Source: Rhizophagus irregularis
Taxonomy: Eukaryota; Glomeromycota; Glomeromycetes; Glomerales; Glomeraceae
Assembly (NCBI RefSeq): GCF_026210795.1
Contig: NC_089456.1
Location: forward strand, 312,501-376,500
Length of the DNA stretch: 64,000 nucleotides
Reading direction: 5' to 3'
Every line of letters begins with the position of its first letter. Position 1 is the stretch's first letter. Both the position numbers and the translations under genes were made by a program. Below are positions 1 through 10,325 of this stretch, one piece after another. Below the pieces are notes generated by a model. It searched no databases. It saw only the letters and a program-made list of their open reading frames with translations, and had not been told where the DNA came from.

Positions 1-888
1 AATGAATCACTTTTAGAGTATTATATAAAATGGTATGTCAGAATGGATTGCTAAAACGTGCCAACGGCATTACAGATACTTTGTGTCCTTCATTCCTCTG
101 GCACTTATAAAGGCAATCTGATATAGCATAAAATCATAATACTCTATGAAGAATTCTGATATGGTAAAAAGACCCTGTAATGCTACTCATTTTACATAGC
201 AGGAATGCCTTAATAAAATACTCAATTAAGCTATCTTAGGAATACCTAATGTTAATTTATATTAGAATACAAGGTGAAAGGGTCTAAGGTCAAAATTAGC
301 ATAATAATAACATATAATAGAAAACAGGGTAAGGAGGACTGGAAAAGAAATCAGTATGGTATTATATTTGCTGCACCAGGTCCCCTAAATCTGTCTATAT
401 TGATTTTTGATTTTTTTTATAGAAATTTTACATTATAATAAATAAGATAGAAATAAAAAAAATTATTTTTTTAAGTTTATATAATGCAAATATAAAATAA
501 AATTTTTATTAAAGCTCTATATAAAGTCAAAATTCCACTTCTAAACATTAAAAATTATAACAATAAAAATTGTTCTTCATAACAAATTATACATATTTTA
601 TTAAACTTTTCAAAGTTAAAGTACAAAATTTTTTAAATTTTGTAGTTATATTGAAAATGCAACTTATATGAGCTGATTTGTCTACTCTGCATTAAAAAGA
701 GTTATTGATTGATTTTCACAATTTTTGTTACTCAAAATTGTTTTGTAATACCAAAAAATCATCTTATTGATAATCACTTGACTAAATAATAAGTTGAACA
801 AAAATTTACATTTGCAAAACTTAAATTATTAAATGTAAAAGAGCTGTGAAAAAACCCATTTCACTAATAAAAAACCCATTTTTCATAT
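1..888. other. AT-rich non-coding stretch
   Basis: I see no credible coding exon, RNA gene or complete transposon. A 20-base stretch at about 665-685 (GCTGATTTGTCTAC core) recurs in the same orientation near 63294, so part of this is probably old dispersed-repeat sequence. Confidence 0.5.
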
Positions 889-983
889 ATATGGAATTTT
901 TAACATATATTATTAAAAAGTAAGTATATTTTAATAAAATATAAAGTAAAATAAAAATTTATATAGCCTTAATAGCTATAAAT
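889..983 (+). repeat. 95-bp dispersed repeat, left copy
   Basis: This sequence is almost identical, in inverse orientation, to 63906-64000 at the other end of the window, with only a few mismatches near its inner end. The left copy stops where the TIR element at 984 begins, so that element may have inserted into it. The repeat is non-coding and its class is not recognisable. Confidence 0.8.
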
Positions 984-1733
984 ATCAGGAAATTTGTTTA
1001 GGCATAATTTAGTGTAATATTTCGGAGGTGGTGTAAAATTTCGGAATATTACACTAAAAACGTAATATTACAAAAGTTTATGCTTTTAAATTTGAATAAT
1101 TATAGTAATTTATGAATATCTTGCTATTTACTGATCCAATCAAGATGACCTATAGCTCATTGGAATCAACTCATTAAGACGAATCGAATTAAGGTTGCTT
1201 GCCGAAACCTTCTTAATAACTGCCGAAACCTATACGGAAAATGCTGAAACTATATTAAATCATATTAAAAATCCTGCCAAAACTTTGCCGAAATGCCGAA
1301 ACCCCCATTTGCCAAAACTGCTGAAACCCCTGCCGAAACTATAGTAAACATATAGTAAAATCTTGCCGAAATTTATCGCAGGATTTTGGAGAGGTTTTGG
1401 CAAGCAACCTTAAATCGAATGGTAGTAAATTCGCATTTATACAGTTGATAGAACGTTCTATAGTATGCAATAAAGTTTTAAATTAATAGAAAGTCATCTA
1501 TCAAACATAGAGATATGATTTACTACCATTTGATTCGTCTTGATGAGCTGATTTCAATGAGCTATAGATCGTCTTGATTGGATCAGTAGATAGCAAAATA
1601 TTCTTAAATTACTATTATTATTTAAATTTAAGAGCGTAAACTTTTGTAATATTATGTTTTTAGTGTAATATTTTGAAATTTTACATCACCTCTGAAATAT
1701 TACACTAAATTACGCCTAAACAAATTTCCTGAT
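984..1733. mobile_element. Non-autonomous DNA element with about 200-bp terminal inverted repeats
   Basis: The left arm (984-1185) is matched by the reverse complement of 1520-1733, starting ATCAGGAAATTTG at both ends and including the run AGTGTAATATTTC. No open reading frame is present. No target duplication is evident at the outer ends. The centre is occupied by a second element at 1190-1412. The inner arms contain the palindromic GATTCGTCTT/AAGACGAATC module seen at several other loci here. Long TIRs around a short core indicate a foldback or MITE-type element mobilised in trans. Confidence 0.8.
1190..1412. mobile_element. hAT-type MITE (TAAGGTTGC family), nested copy 1
   Basis: It begins TAAGGTTGCTTGCCGAAACC and ends with the inverted form, flanked on both sides by the 8-bp duplication AATCGAAT. 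An 8-bp TSD is the hallmark of hAT elements. The interior is largely repeats of GCCGAAAC. The same octamer family fills the subterminal regions of the hAT transposon at 56786-59824. A second member of this MITE family lies at 55248-55491. Confidence 0.88.
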
Positions 1734-2259
1734 GATATACTTGTGTCCAAAATTATTTTAGTATTACGGAAATACGTAATTACATAATTCTGTAATTATT
1801 AAGTAATTCATTAGAAAACTCCGTATTCTGTAATTAATTTCAGACTCCGTAATTAATTTCGTATTACAAAAATATTTGGCCAGAATTAGCCTTAATTTTG
1901 GTTGATTTATACATAAAAACTTTAATAAATAATAACTCAGCACCCAGTGATCCGTTTTAGACGATCTTACTACCATTTAATTCGTCTCGATAAGACGATA
2001 CTAATGGTAGTAAGATCATTTAAATCCAATCACTATATCGCGCTCCAATACTAGTGTTCTGAACAGATCGGATTAGACTAGATTTGAGTTAAATCTGATC
2101 TGATCCGAATTCAAATCAAATTAAATCAGATTCAATCCGATCCGATTCAGATCCAAATTAGATTTGATTCAATTCGATCTGAATCTGAATTAGATTTGAT
2201 CTGATCCGATCCGAATCCCAACTGATTTGATTTGATCTGATCTGGATCTGAATCAGTTT
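1734..2259. other. Degenerate repeat sequence without genes
   Basis: At 1765-1870 there are many GTAATTA/TACGTAATT motifs like those in the element at 53924-54889. At 1970-2010 there is a hairpin with the core ATTCGTCTCGATAAGACGAT. At 2060-2250 the sequence is dominated by GATCTGATCCGAAT-type direct and inverted motifs, as at 9650-9830. These look like eroded ends of transposons. Short reading frames here are not credible genes. Confidence 0.5.
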
Positions 2260-4045
2260 TCATAATTAAAAACGTTTTTTGCAATGTTTTTTTATTAATA
2301 TTGTTAAAAGACGTTGCAAAACGACTTTTTATGGCAAATTATCAAACAAAAAAACGTTTTGCAACATTTTTATTAAACAATTGTGAAAATGATTTTTATT
2401 GGTAAAATTATTAAATAAAAAACGTTTTCACAACATTTTTTTTTTATATAGTTAAAATCCGCTGCGAAAAACGTTTTTATTTCGTTAAATTATCAAATAA
2501 AAAATGTTTCGCAACGTTTCTTATTAATACAATTAATAAATATTGCGAAAAATGTTTTTTTTGTTAAATGCATAAATAGAAATGTTAAACGGCGTTATTT
2601 TATGAAAAAAGATGCTGTTTTAGCATCTTTTTCATTTTTTTATCAAAAAAGGTGCTGAAACAGCATCTTTCGTATTATTTTATGAAAAAAAGATGTCATT
2701 TTAGCATCTTTTGTATTATTTTATCAAAAAAATACTAAAACAGCATCTTTTCGTAATATTTTATAAAAAAAAGATGCTGAAATGGCATCTTTTCGTATTA
2801 TTTTATCAAAAAAGATGCCAAAATGGCATCTTTTGTATTATTTTATAAAAAAGATGCTATTTTGGCATCTTTTTCATTTTTTTATCAAAAAAATGTCGAA
2901 ATGGCATCTTTTCGTATTATTTTATGAAAAAAAGATGCCGAAACGGCATCATTTATATTATTTTATGAAAAAAAATGCTGTTTCAGTATCTCTTTCATTT
3001 TTTTTATCAAAAAAATGCTGAAACAGTATCTTTCGTATTATTTTATAAAAAAGATGCTGAAACAGCATCTTTTCGTATTATTTTATGAAAAAAAAATGCC
3101 ATTTTTGGGGGCCCGTTAAAGCGAGGTAGAATTACGTGATTTAAAATTATTATAATTTGATAAATTTTTTATAAACTAAAATTAAAGTGAACTTGAAAAT
3201 CATTAAATAAGTGTATTTCAGCCTGCTCCACAAGTTTACTTAGGGAGAAAAAGTGGATTTTGAACAATGTTTTTAACTTTACATATGAGCAAACAAATTT
3301 TGCTAATCATACCCAAAAAAGGATAGATCAATTTTAACGAAATTGAAAAGTTGAATAAATCGAAAACGGTGTTCTAAACCTCATTTTGTGCTCTCTAAGT
3401 AAACTTGCAGAACAGGTCAAAATGCAGCTAGTATATGTTTATTTGGAAGGTTTTATATATAATAAAGAGTTTTATTTAAAAAAAAGAAAATTTCGAAAGT
3501 CACGTGATTCTACTCTGCTTTAACAGTCCCCCATTTTTGGCATGTTTTTCATTATTTTATCAAAAAAGATGCCGAAACAGTATCTTTCGTATTATTTTAT
3601 GAAAAAAATACTGTTTCAGCGTCTTTTTCATTTTTTTTATCAAAAAAGATGCTGAAACAGCATTTTTTCGTATTATTTTATAAAAAAAAGATGCCAAAAC
3701 ACATCTTTTAATATTATTTTATGAAAAAAAATGCTGTTTGGCATCTTTTTCACTTTTTTATCAAAAAAGATGCCAAAACAGCATCTTTTATATTATTTTA
3801 TGGAAAAAAATGCCGTTTCAGCATCTTACTCATTTTTTTTATCAAAAAAGATGCCGAAACAGCATCTTTTGTATTATTTTATAAAAAAGATGCTGTTTCG
3901 GCATCTTTTCATTTTTTTATCAAAAAAAATGCTGAAACAGCATCTTTTCGTATTATTTTATAAAAAAAAATTGATTCGCAACGGGTTTTAATCATTTTAA
4001 TAAAAATGTTGTGAAATGTTTTTTAACTTAATATTTCGCAACGTA
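2260..4045. repeat. Long tandem array of hairpin-forming units
   Basis: From 2260 to 2570 units of about 75 bp alternate AAACGTTTTGCAACATT with its complement. From 2585 to 3985 units alternate GATGCTGAAACAGCATC-type palindromes separated by ATTATTTTATGAAAAAA or its complement, so almost every unit can fold on itself. The spurious reading frames through this tract are low-complexity repeats. It is interrupted at 3108-3531 by a TIR element. Similar CGTTTTGCAACG hairpin units occur inside the elements at 15619-16438 and 16510-17235. Confidence 0.85.
3108..3531. mobile_element. TIR element inserted in the hairpin array (8-bp TSD)
   Basis: The ends read GGGGCCCGTTAAAGCGAGG and, at the far end, the inverse of GGGGACTGTTAAAGCAGAG. 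The 8-bp sequence CATTTTTG lies directly outside both ends; removing the element plus one copy rejoins the repeat array in register. Both subterminal regions carry ACGTGATT. No coding potential is visible, so this is a non-autonomous hAT-like element by TSD length. Confidence 0.85.
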
Positions 4046-4059
4046 CACAGGTCGAAATA

Positions 4060-5470
4060 TGAAAAATCAGTCATCAATCGGTCATATGACTGATTGGTGA
4101 CTGATTGGTTACCTATTAGTGACCGATTCTTTCAATCTGTTACCTATCGGTCACCAACCAGGCATAGATTGTCAATCAGTCACCAATCGGTCATATGACC
4201 GATTGGTGACTAATTGATTGCCGATTTGTTTACAATATTTGATTTACATATTAAAGTTAAAAAATTAGCATTATAGTCTTATAAAGCAAGTTAAATTATA
4301 CTTAATCTGAACTTTTGAGTTTATTTTGATAAATATATTAAGTTTATTATTGACAATCAGTCACCAATCGGTCACCAATCTGACATAACCGATTGGTGAC
4401 TGATTGGTTACTGATTGGTTTACAATATCTGATTTTTATATTAAAGTCAAAAAATTAGTATTATAGCTTTATAAAGCAAGTCAAGTTATGCTTAATCTGA
4501 GCTTTTGAGTTAGAGATGCGATCCGAAATCCGAAAATTCGGATCATCCGCCTATCCATCCGATCCGAACGGATAATGGATGCATCCGGATGGATTAAGGA
4601 TATCCGTTTTAATCCGAAACAGCATCCAACGATCATACAGAGATGCACAATAGCTCATTCGAATCGTCGTAATGAGACGATTTGAATGAGCTATTGTGCA
4701 TCTCTGTACGATCACTGGATGCACAGATATTCGGCAAACCGTCAAAAATCAGCATTTTTTATTTACGATACTACCGATTTTTGACGGTTTGCCGAATATC
4801 TCGGCATCAAACGATCGTACAGGGATGCACAATAGCTCATTCGAATCGTTGCACTTAGACGATTCGAATGAGCTATTGTGCATCTCTGTACGATCACTAG
4901 ATGCCGAGATATTCGGCAAAACGTAAAATTTTGCATGATCGTAAAATAAAAATGCCGATGTTTCACGTTTTGCCGAATATCTCGGCATCCAACGATCGTA
5001 CAGGGATGCACAATAGCTCATTCGAATCGTTGCACTTAGACGATTCGAATGAGCTATTGTGCATCTCTGTACGATCACTAGATGCCGAGATATTCGGCAA
5101 AACGTAAAATTTTGCATGATCGTAAAATAAAAATGCCGATGTTTCACGTTTTGCCAATTATCTCGGCATCCAGTGATCGTACAGAGATGTACTATAGCTC
5201 ATTCGAATCGTCTCAATGCAACGATTCGAATGAGCTATAGTGCATCCCTGTACGATCGTTGGATGCCGAGATACCCAAAATTTGAAGTTAATCTGGATTA
5301 TCCGAATTTAATCCTATGATATCACGGATTGTAAAATTTCATCTGGATCGCATCTCTATTTTGAGTTTGTTTTGATAAATATATTAAATTTACTATTGAC
5401 AATCGATCACCAATCGGTCACCAATCTGACATAACCGATTGGTGACTGATTGGTTACTGATTGGTTTGCA
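4060..5470. repeat. Tandem repeat rich in CACCAATCGGT / ACCGATTGGTGA
   Basis: Units of roughly 200 bp contain direct and inverted CACCAATCGG motifs followed by an AT-rich linker with TATAAAGCAAGT and CTTTTGAGTTT. Copies are visible at about 4060-4350, 4352-4510 (continuing after the inserted element at 5359) and 5395-5470. The motif recurs at 9340-9600 in inverse orientation with the terminal ACACCGGTCGAAA. It is probably the body of an old TIR element. Confidence 0.7.
4511..5358. mobile_element. hAT-like element carrying near-perfect palindromes (8-bp TSD)
   Basis: The TIRs are TAGAGATGCGATCC, and the 8-bp TSD TTTTGAGT lies on both sides (4503-4510 and 5359-5366). The interior holds a tandem repeat of about 180 bp. 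Each unit contains a long near-perfect palindrome with GAGATGCACAATAGCTCATT and a central GAATCGT..ACGATTC core, linked by CGTTTTGCCGAATATCTCGG and its complement. Reading frames on both strands in this interval are by-products of the palindromes. No transposase is present. Confidence 0.9.
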
Positions 5471-5930
5471 ATATCTGATAGTTTTCAAGAATTTAGGATT
5501 TTTATTTATTCTTTAATATGAAAATTGGCTACCAAATGAATAGCCAATTAGTGACTGATTGGCTTAAAAAAACATTCATTTAATAAAGATAAACAGCATT
5601 CCGATTTACAAATTTTTTAATTGTAAATATTGAGAAAAAAAATTATTTCCGGATCGTATTATTTGTCCGAAAACCTGTTCGTAGTCGGTAAATTGATAAG
5701 TCAAATAGTCAGCAATCGGGTAGCAATTGGTTAACAATATTGCTGATCAACTTCTTTTCCTGCAATTTGTGTCACTCTGAATTGAGTGAGATGTGATCCG
5801 TAATCTAGATCATTATCCGATTTGAAAAAAAAAATTCTTTTTTATGGACGAAAAAAATTGCCAGACTTTGAGAATTGAGGTAAGGGAGGGCTGAGCGAGG
5901 GAGAAGGTTTTTCTTTTTTTTTTAAATATA
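5471..5930. other. AT-rich non-coding stretch
   Basis: A few ATTGGCTACC and GCAATTGGTTA motifs resemble the preceding repeat, and GATGTGATCCGTAATC near 5790 resembles the terminus of the element at 4511. No gene is seen. Confidence 0.4.
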
Positions 5931-8340
5931 TTTTTTTCTTTTTTGTAGTGTTGCTATGGGAAGGGTTCGTATGAGATATCTGATAGAAAATTTTTTTTCA
6001 GAAATTTCCTAAGATTTGTATAGGATATTTTTGATAAATAGAGATTTTTTTTTTTTTTTTTTTTTTTTGATTTCTACGCATTTGTATGGGAAGAGTTCGT
6101 ATGGAATATTTTGAAAGATTTTCTAAGAGTTTGTATAGGAAGAATTTGTATGAGATTCTTTGATAGAAAATTTTTTAAGAGATTTTCTAAGAGTTCGTAT
6201 GGGAGGAGTTTGTATGGGATATCTGAGAGAAAATTTTTTTAAGAGATTTTCTAAGAGGTCGTATGGGAAGGGTTCGTATGGGATATCTGATAGAAAATAT
6301 TTTAAGAGTTTTTCTAAGAGTTCATATGGGAAGGGTTCGTATGGGATATCTGATAGAAAATTTTTTTAAGAGATTTTCTAAGAGTTTATATGGGAAGGGT
6401 TCATATGGGATATCTGATAGAAAATTTTTTTGAGAAATTTCCTAAGATTCGTATAGGATATTTTGATAAATGGGCGGACTTATAGCAAAAGGTGGGGCTC
6501 GGACAATCACGTGATTTCGAAAAAAATCGAACTTTAATATTATTGGTTAATTTAATAAATTATAATTTATTCCATCATTTTTAAAGATTTTTAAAATCAA
6601 TTTTTTGCAAACTAGGGTAAATTTTTGCAAGGAATTCATTAAAAGCATTAGTTTTTTTCTAAAGCATCTATATTATTTGTTAAATGCAATAATAGAAAAA
6701 TACAAAATTTGCAAATTCTTAAATAAAAAATTTTTTTATTAATATATTATAAACAAAAATTTTTTTTTTCTGAAAGGTTAAATAAAGTAATATATAATTA
6801 AAATAAAATTTCAAAAAAAAAATTTTGGCCAAACCCCCCCTTTTGCTACAAGTCCGCCCAAATAGAGATTTTTTTTTTTTTTTGAGATTTCTACATGTTT
6901 GTATGGAAAGAGTTCATATGGAATATTTTGATAAAGATTTTCTAAGAGTTTGTATAGAAAGAATTCGTATGAGATTCTTTGATAGAAAATTTTTTAAGAG
7001 ATTTTCTAAGAGTTCGTATGGGAAGGGTTCGTATGGAATATCTGATAGAAAATTTTTCTAAGAACTATGTAAAGATCATCAAAAATCGGAAAATTTTTCG
7101 TGATACTAATGCAGCATACAGTATAAAAAAGGATTGATAAAAAAAAAATTAAAAAAATTTTTTTCTCTGTTAATTTCAAATATGGTAATATATTTCTCTC
7201 TTTTTCACTTTCTTATTTGACCAATTTATTTTAACTATACATTAGATTCGTAGATTAATATGGGAAGAATTCGTATAAGATTCTTTGATAGAAAATTTTT
7301 TTAAGAGATTTTCTAAGAGGTCGTATGGGAAGGGTTCGTATGGGATATCTGATAGAAAATATTTTTAAGAGTTTTTCTAAGAGTTCATATGGGAAGGGTT
7401 CGTATGGGATATCTGATAGAAAATTTTTTTGAGAAATTTCCTAAGATTCGTATAGGATATTTTGATAAATAGAGATTTTTTTTTTTTTTGAGATTTCCAC
7501 GTGTTTGTATGGAAAGAGTTCATATGGAATATTTTGATAAAGATTTTCTAAGAGTTTGTATAGAAAGAATTCGTATGAGATTCTTTGATAGAAAATTTTT
7601 AAGAGATTTTCTAAGACTCATATGGGAAAGTGGTTCACATATGGGATATCTAATAGAAAATTTTTTGAGAAATTTCCCAAGATTCGTATAGGATATTTTT
7701 GATAAATAGAGTTTTTTTTTTTTTGAGATTTCTACGTGTTTGTATGGGAAGAGTTCATATGGAATATTTTGATAAAGATTTTCTAAGAGTTGTATAGGAA
7801 GAATTCGTATGATTAACTTTGATAGAAAATTTTTTAAGAGATTTTCTAAGAGTTCGTATGGGAAGGGTTCGTATGGGATATCTGATAGAAAATTTTTTTG
7901 AGATTTCTAAGAGTTCATATGGGAAGGGGTTCGTATGGGATATCTGATAGAAAATTTTTTTTGAGAAATTTCCTAAGATTCGTATAGGATATTTTTGATA
8001 AATAGAGTTTTTTTTTTTTGAGATTTACGTGTTTGTATGGGAAGAGTTCGTATGGAATATTTTGATAAAGATTTTCTAAGAGTTTGTATAGGAAGAATTC
8101 GTATGAGATTAAATTTGATAGAAAATTTTTAAGAGATTTTCTAAGAGTTCGTATAGGAAGGGTTCGTATGGGATATCTTTGATTGATAGAGATTTCTTTT
8201 TTGTAAAATTTTTTAGGGTGTTTTTGATGGAAATTTTTTTTTTTTTGAGATTTTCTAAGATTCGTATAGGAAATAGAGAATTTTTTTTGAAATTTTAAGA
8301 ATTTGTATGAGATATTTTTAATAGAGAATTTTTTAGAATT
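5931..8340. repeat. Minisatellite of about 60-bp GTTCGTATGGGATATC units
   Basis: Units read TTCTAAGAGTTCGTATGGGA, then AGGGTTCGTATGGGATATCT, then GATAGAAAATTTTTTAAGAG, with frequent small changes and poly(T) runs. A longer-period variant includes ATGGAATATTTTGATAAAGA. Reading frames on either strand reflect the repeat and are not genes. The array is interrupted at 6471-6860 by a TIR element, and a unique-looking gap lies at about 7070-7250. Confidence 0.85.
6471..6860. mobile_element. Short TIR element inside the minisatellite
   Basis: The ends are TGGGCGGACTTATAGCAAAA and the inverse TGGGCGGACTTGTAGCAAAA. The flanking minisatellite reads GATAAA before and AATAGAGA after, which restores the normal GATAAATAGAGA if two to four bases were duplicated. 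The target duplication is therefore short, unlike the 8-bp hAT-like elements nearby. An AATCACGTGATT palindrome lies just inside the left TIR. There is no coding capacity. Confidence 0.8.
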
Positions 8341-9129
8341 CATACCATTAATTAAAAAACAATATACTTTTTATTAAATTTACATTAAATAAATTAAACA
8401 ATTTTAAAAAAATTTAGGTCTCCGAAAGTCTAAGGTAAATTTTAATACAAATTTAAAAGTGAGAGACGGTAAAAATTGAAATTTTTTCTGGAGATGTGAT
8501 ATTTATCTATTATTAACCAATTAAAATTCGGTCTGATCTTTATGCACGTGACCTGATCTTAACATGCATATAAATTACCAAACTCGAGTTTGTTTATTTT
8601 TCAAAAAATATACACGCTCTTTCTTTTCTGTTTTGTTTTTTTCTTATTCTCTTTACATTTTACAGGTATATTAATTATTGTATTTTTGTCATTAAATTTA
8701 TTGTACTGACTATATTTTATTTTATAATATTAACTTTATCACTTTTTAATATTACTAATGTAATGTTATATTTCTTTATTTTTACTAACATCATCATGTA
8801 TTTTTCTTTTTTTTATATATTTTATCAAACTCTTCATAATACTAACTGTATTTATTATTTATTTGTACTTTACTACGGTTACTAACTTTTTATATTTACT
8901 CTTTACTATTTATTAAATATTACTAACTTTATCAGTTATATACTAACATCTGTTTTTAAAAAAGATTATGAATGGTTTTTATTTTAAATATTAATTATTT
9001 ATGTTTATTTACACTACTTATTAATATAAATAAATAAAGACACTATGTATTTTATTATTTGTAGAGTTTATAATTTTAATAAATATTATTATGTGCTGTA
9101 ATAAATTTTATTATTGGTTATATGATTAC
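8341..9129. other. AT-rich non-coding stretch
   Basis: At 8410-8520 there is some less biased sequence with no usable reading frame. At 8585-8665 a pyrimidine-rich tract ending TTTTACAG resembles the 5' end of a transcribed unit, but nothing coding follows. The rest is extremely AT-rich. Confidence 0.4.
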
Positions 9130-9604
9130 TACTAGAAAATTTTACCAATTGGTTATTTGACCATAAATTGACCTATAAATTGACCATAAATTGACCATAA
9201 AATTGACCATAAAATTGACCATAAATTGACCATAAATTGACCATAAATTAACCATAAATTAACTATAAATTGACCATTAATTTACCATTGATTGACTATA
9301 AATTGACCATCGATTGACCATAAAATTAACTATCATTTGTCACCAATCGGTCACCAATCTGTCACCAATCTGTCATCAATCTGTTACCAATCTGTTACCA
9401 ATCGGTTACCAATCTGTCATAAATCTGTCACCTATCTGTCAACAATCAGGCAGCCTGATAGGTGACGATTGCTGATTCATGGCGGAAATCAGGTGATCAA
9501 TCGGGCAGCCCGATTGGTATCGTATAGGTAAAATCAGGCATCAATGCAGGCACCCGATTGGCTGATCGATTGGTGACTGATTTGACACTTTTCGACCGGT
9601 GTTT
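9130..9604. repeat. TTGACCATAAA tandem array running into CACCAATCGG repeats
   Basis: About fourteen imperfect copies of an 11-12 bp unit (ATTGACCATAAA) occupy 9155-9330. Then come about ten CACCAATC(G/T)GT units to 9440, and then a mixed segment ending GATTGGTGACTGATTTGACA. The last 40 bases are the inverse of 4046-4085 (ACACAGGTCGAAAT), so this is probably one end of the element family whose other end is at about 4046. Confidence 0.75.
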
Positions 9605-10120
9605 ACTAATCTGCCATGCCGATCTAATTGACCAGACTTTGATCATCCTTAATCAAATCTGATCTGATCTGATTTGAATGAATTGTTAATCTGATTTGAT
9701 TCGATCCAAATCAGATCAAATTTTTTTGATCTGGATCAGATTACAGATCATAAAATCTATGATTTGATCTGATCTGTCTCAGATCAGATTCGTGGATACA
9801 AATCAGATCAGATTTTTTTTGGAACATTATCTGATACCAATAACTTTTAAATATTTATAGCATAATAGCTCCGTCAATTTAAATGCTAGAAAGATGATCT
9901 TACCGCCATTAGAATCGTCTCATAATGTCGAATCGAATAGTGGTAAATTCATTCAAATCTAATTACTAGATCATGCTCCGACACTAAAATTCATTAAATA
10001 TTTATAGTAAATTAACTCCATCAATATCGGTGCTATAAAAATGAAGCACATATCATTAGATTCGTCTCGATGAGACGAATCGAATGGTAGTAAAATTATC
10101 AAAATCTGATCACTACAATT
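9605..10120. repeat. GATCTGAT-rich tract and a two-copy tandem repeat with palindromic core
   Basis: 9650-9830 is dense in AATCTGATCTGATC and its complement. From 9846 to 10120 a unit of about 165 bp occurs twice, each beginning AAATATTTATAG and containing a hairpin centred on GATTCGTCTC-GATGAGACGAATC (10052-10074 is the cleaner copy). The same hairpin module occurs at about 1160, 1530, 1980 and in the element at 4511-5358. Confidence 0.7.
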
Positions 10121-10325
10121 TTGTAATTTCAGATTTCAGATTTGCCAATTGAATTTTGAAAACAACTATACTTGAGTATACTTACGTATAGGTAAATCAA
10201 GTAGATCATCACACATAAGAGTTAAAAAATGATTATTTTTTTTTCTCATATTCTAATATTTTTTTTTTCTTATTCTCACATTCTAATAATTAATTAATTC
10301 TCTCTTGCCAGTCATCTTTTTATCA

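Noticed and set aside
4551-5157. Overlapping reading frames on both strands
   Set aside because: The palindromes at 4640-5245 read the same on both strands, so mirrored frames are expected by structure.
7915-8343. 142-residue minus-strand frame and other frames in the minisatellite
   Set aside because: They follow the 60-bp repeat and consist of Lys/Asn/Ile/Phe-rich repeats only.
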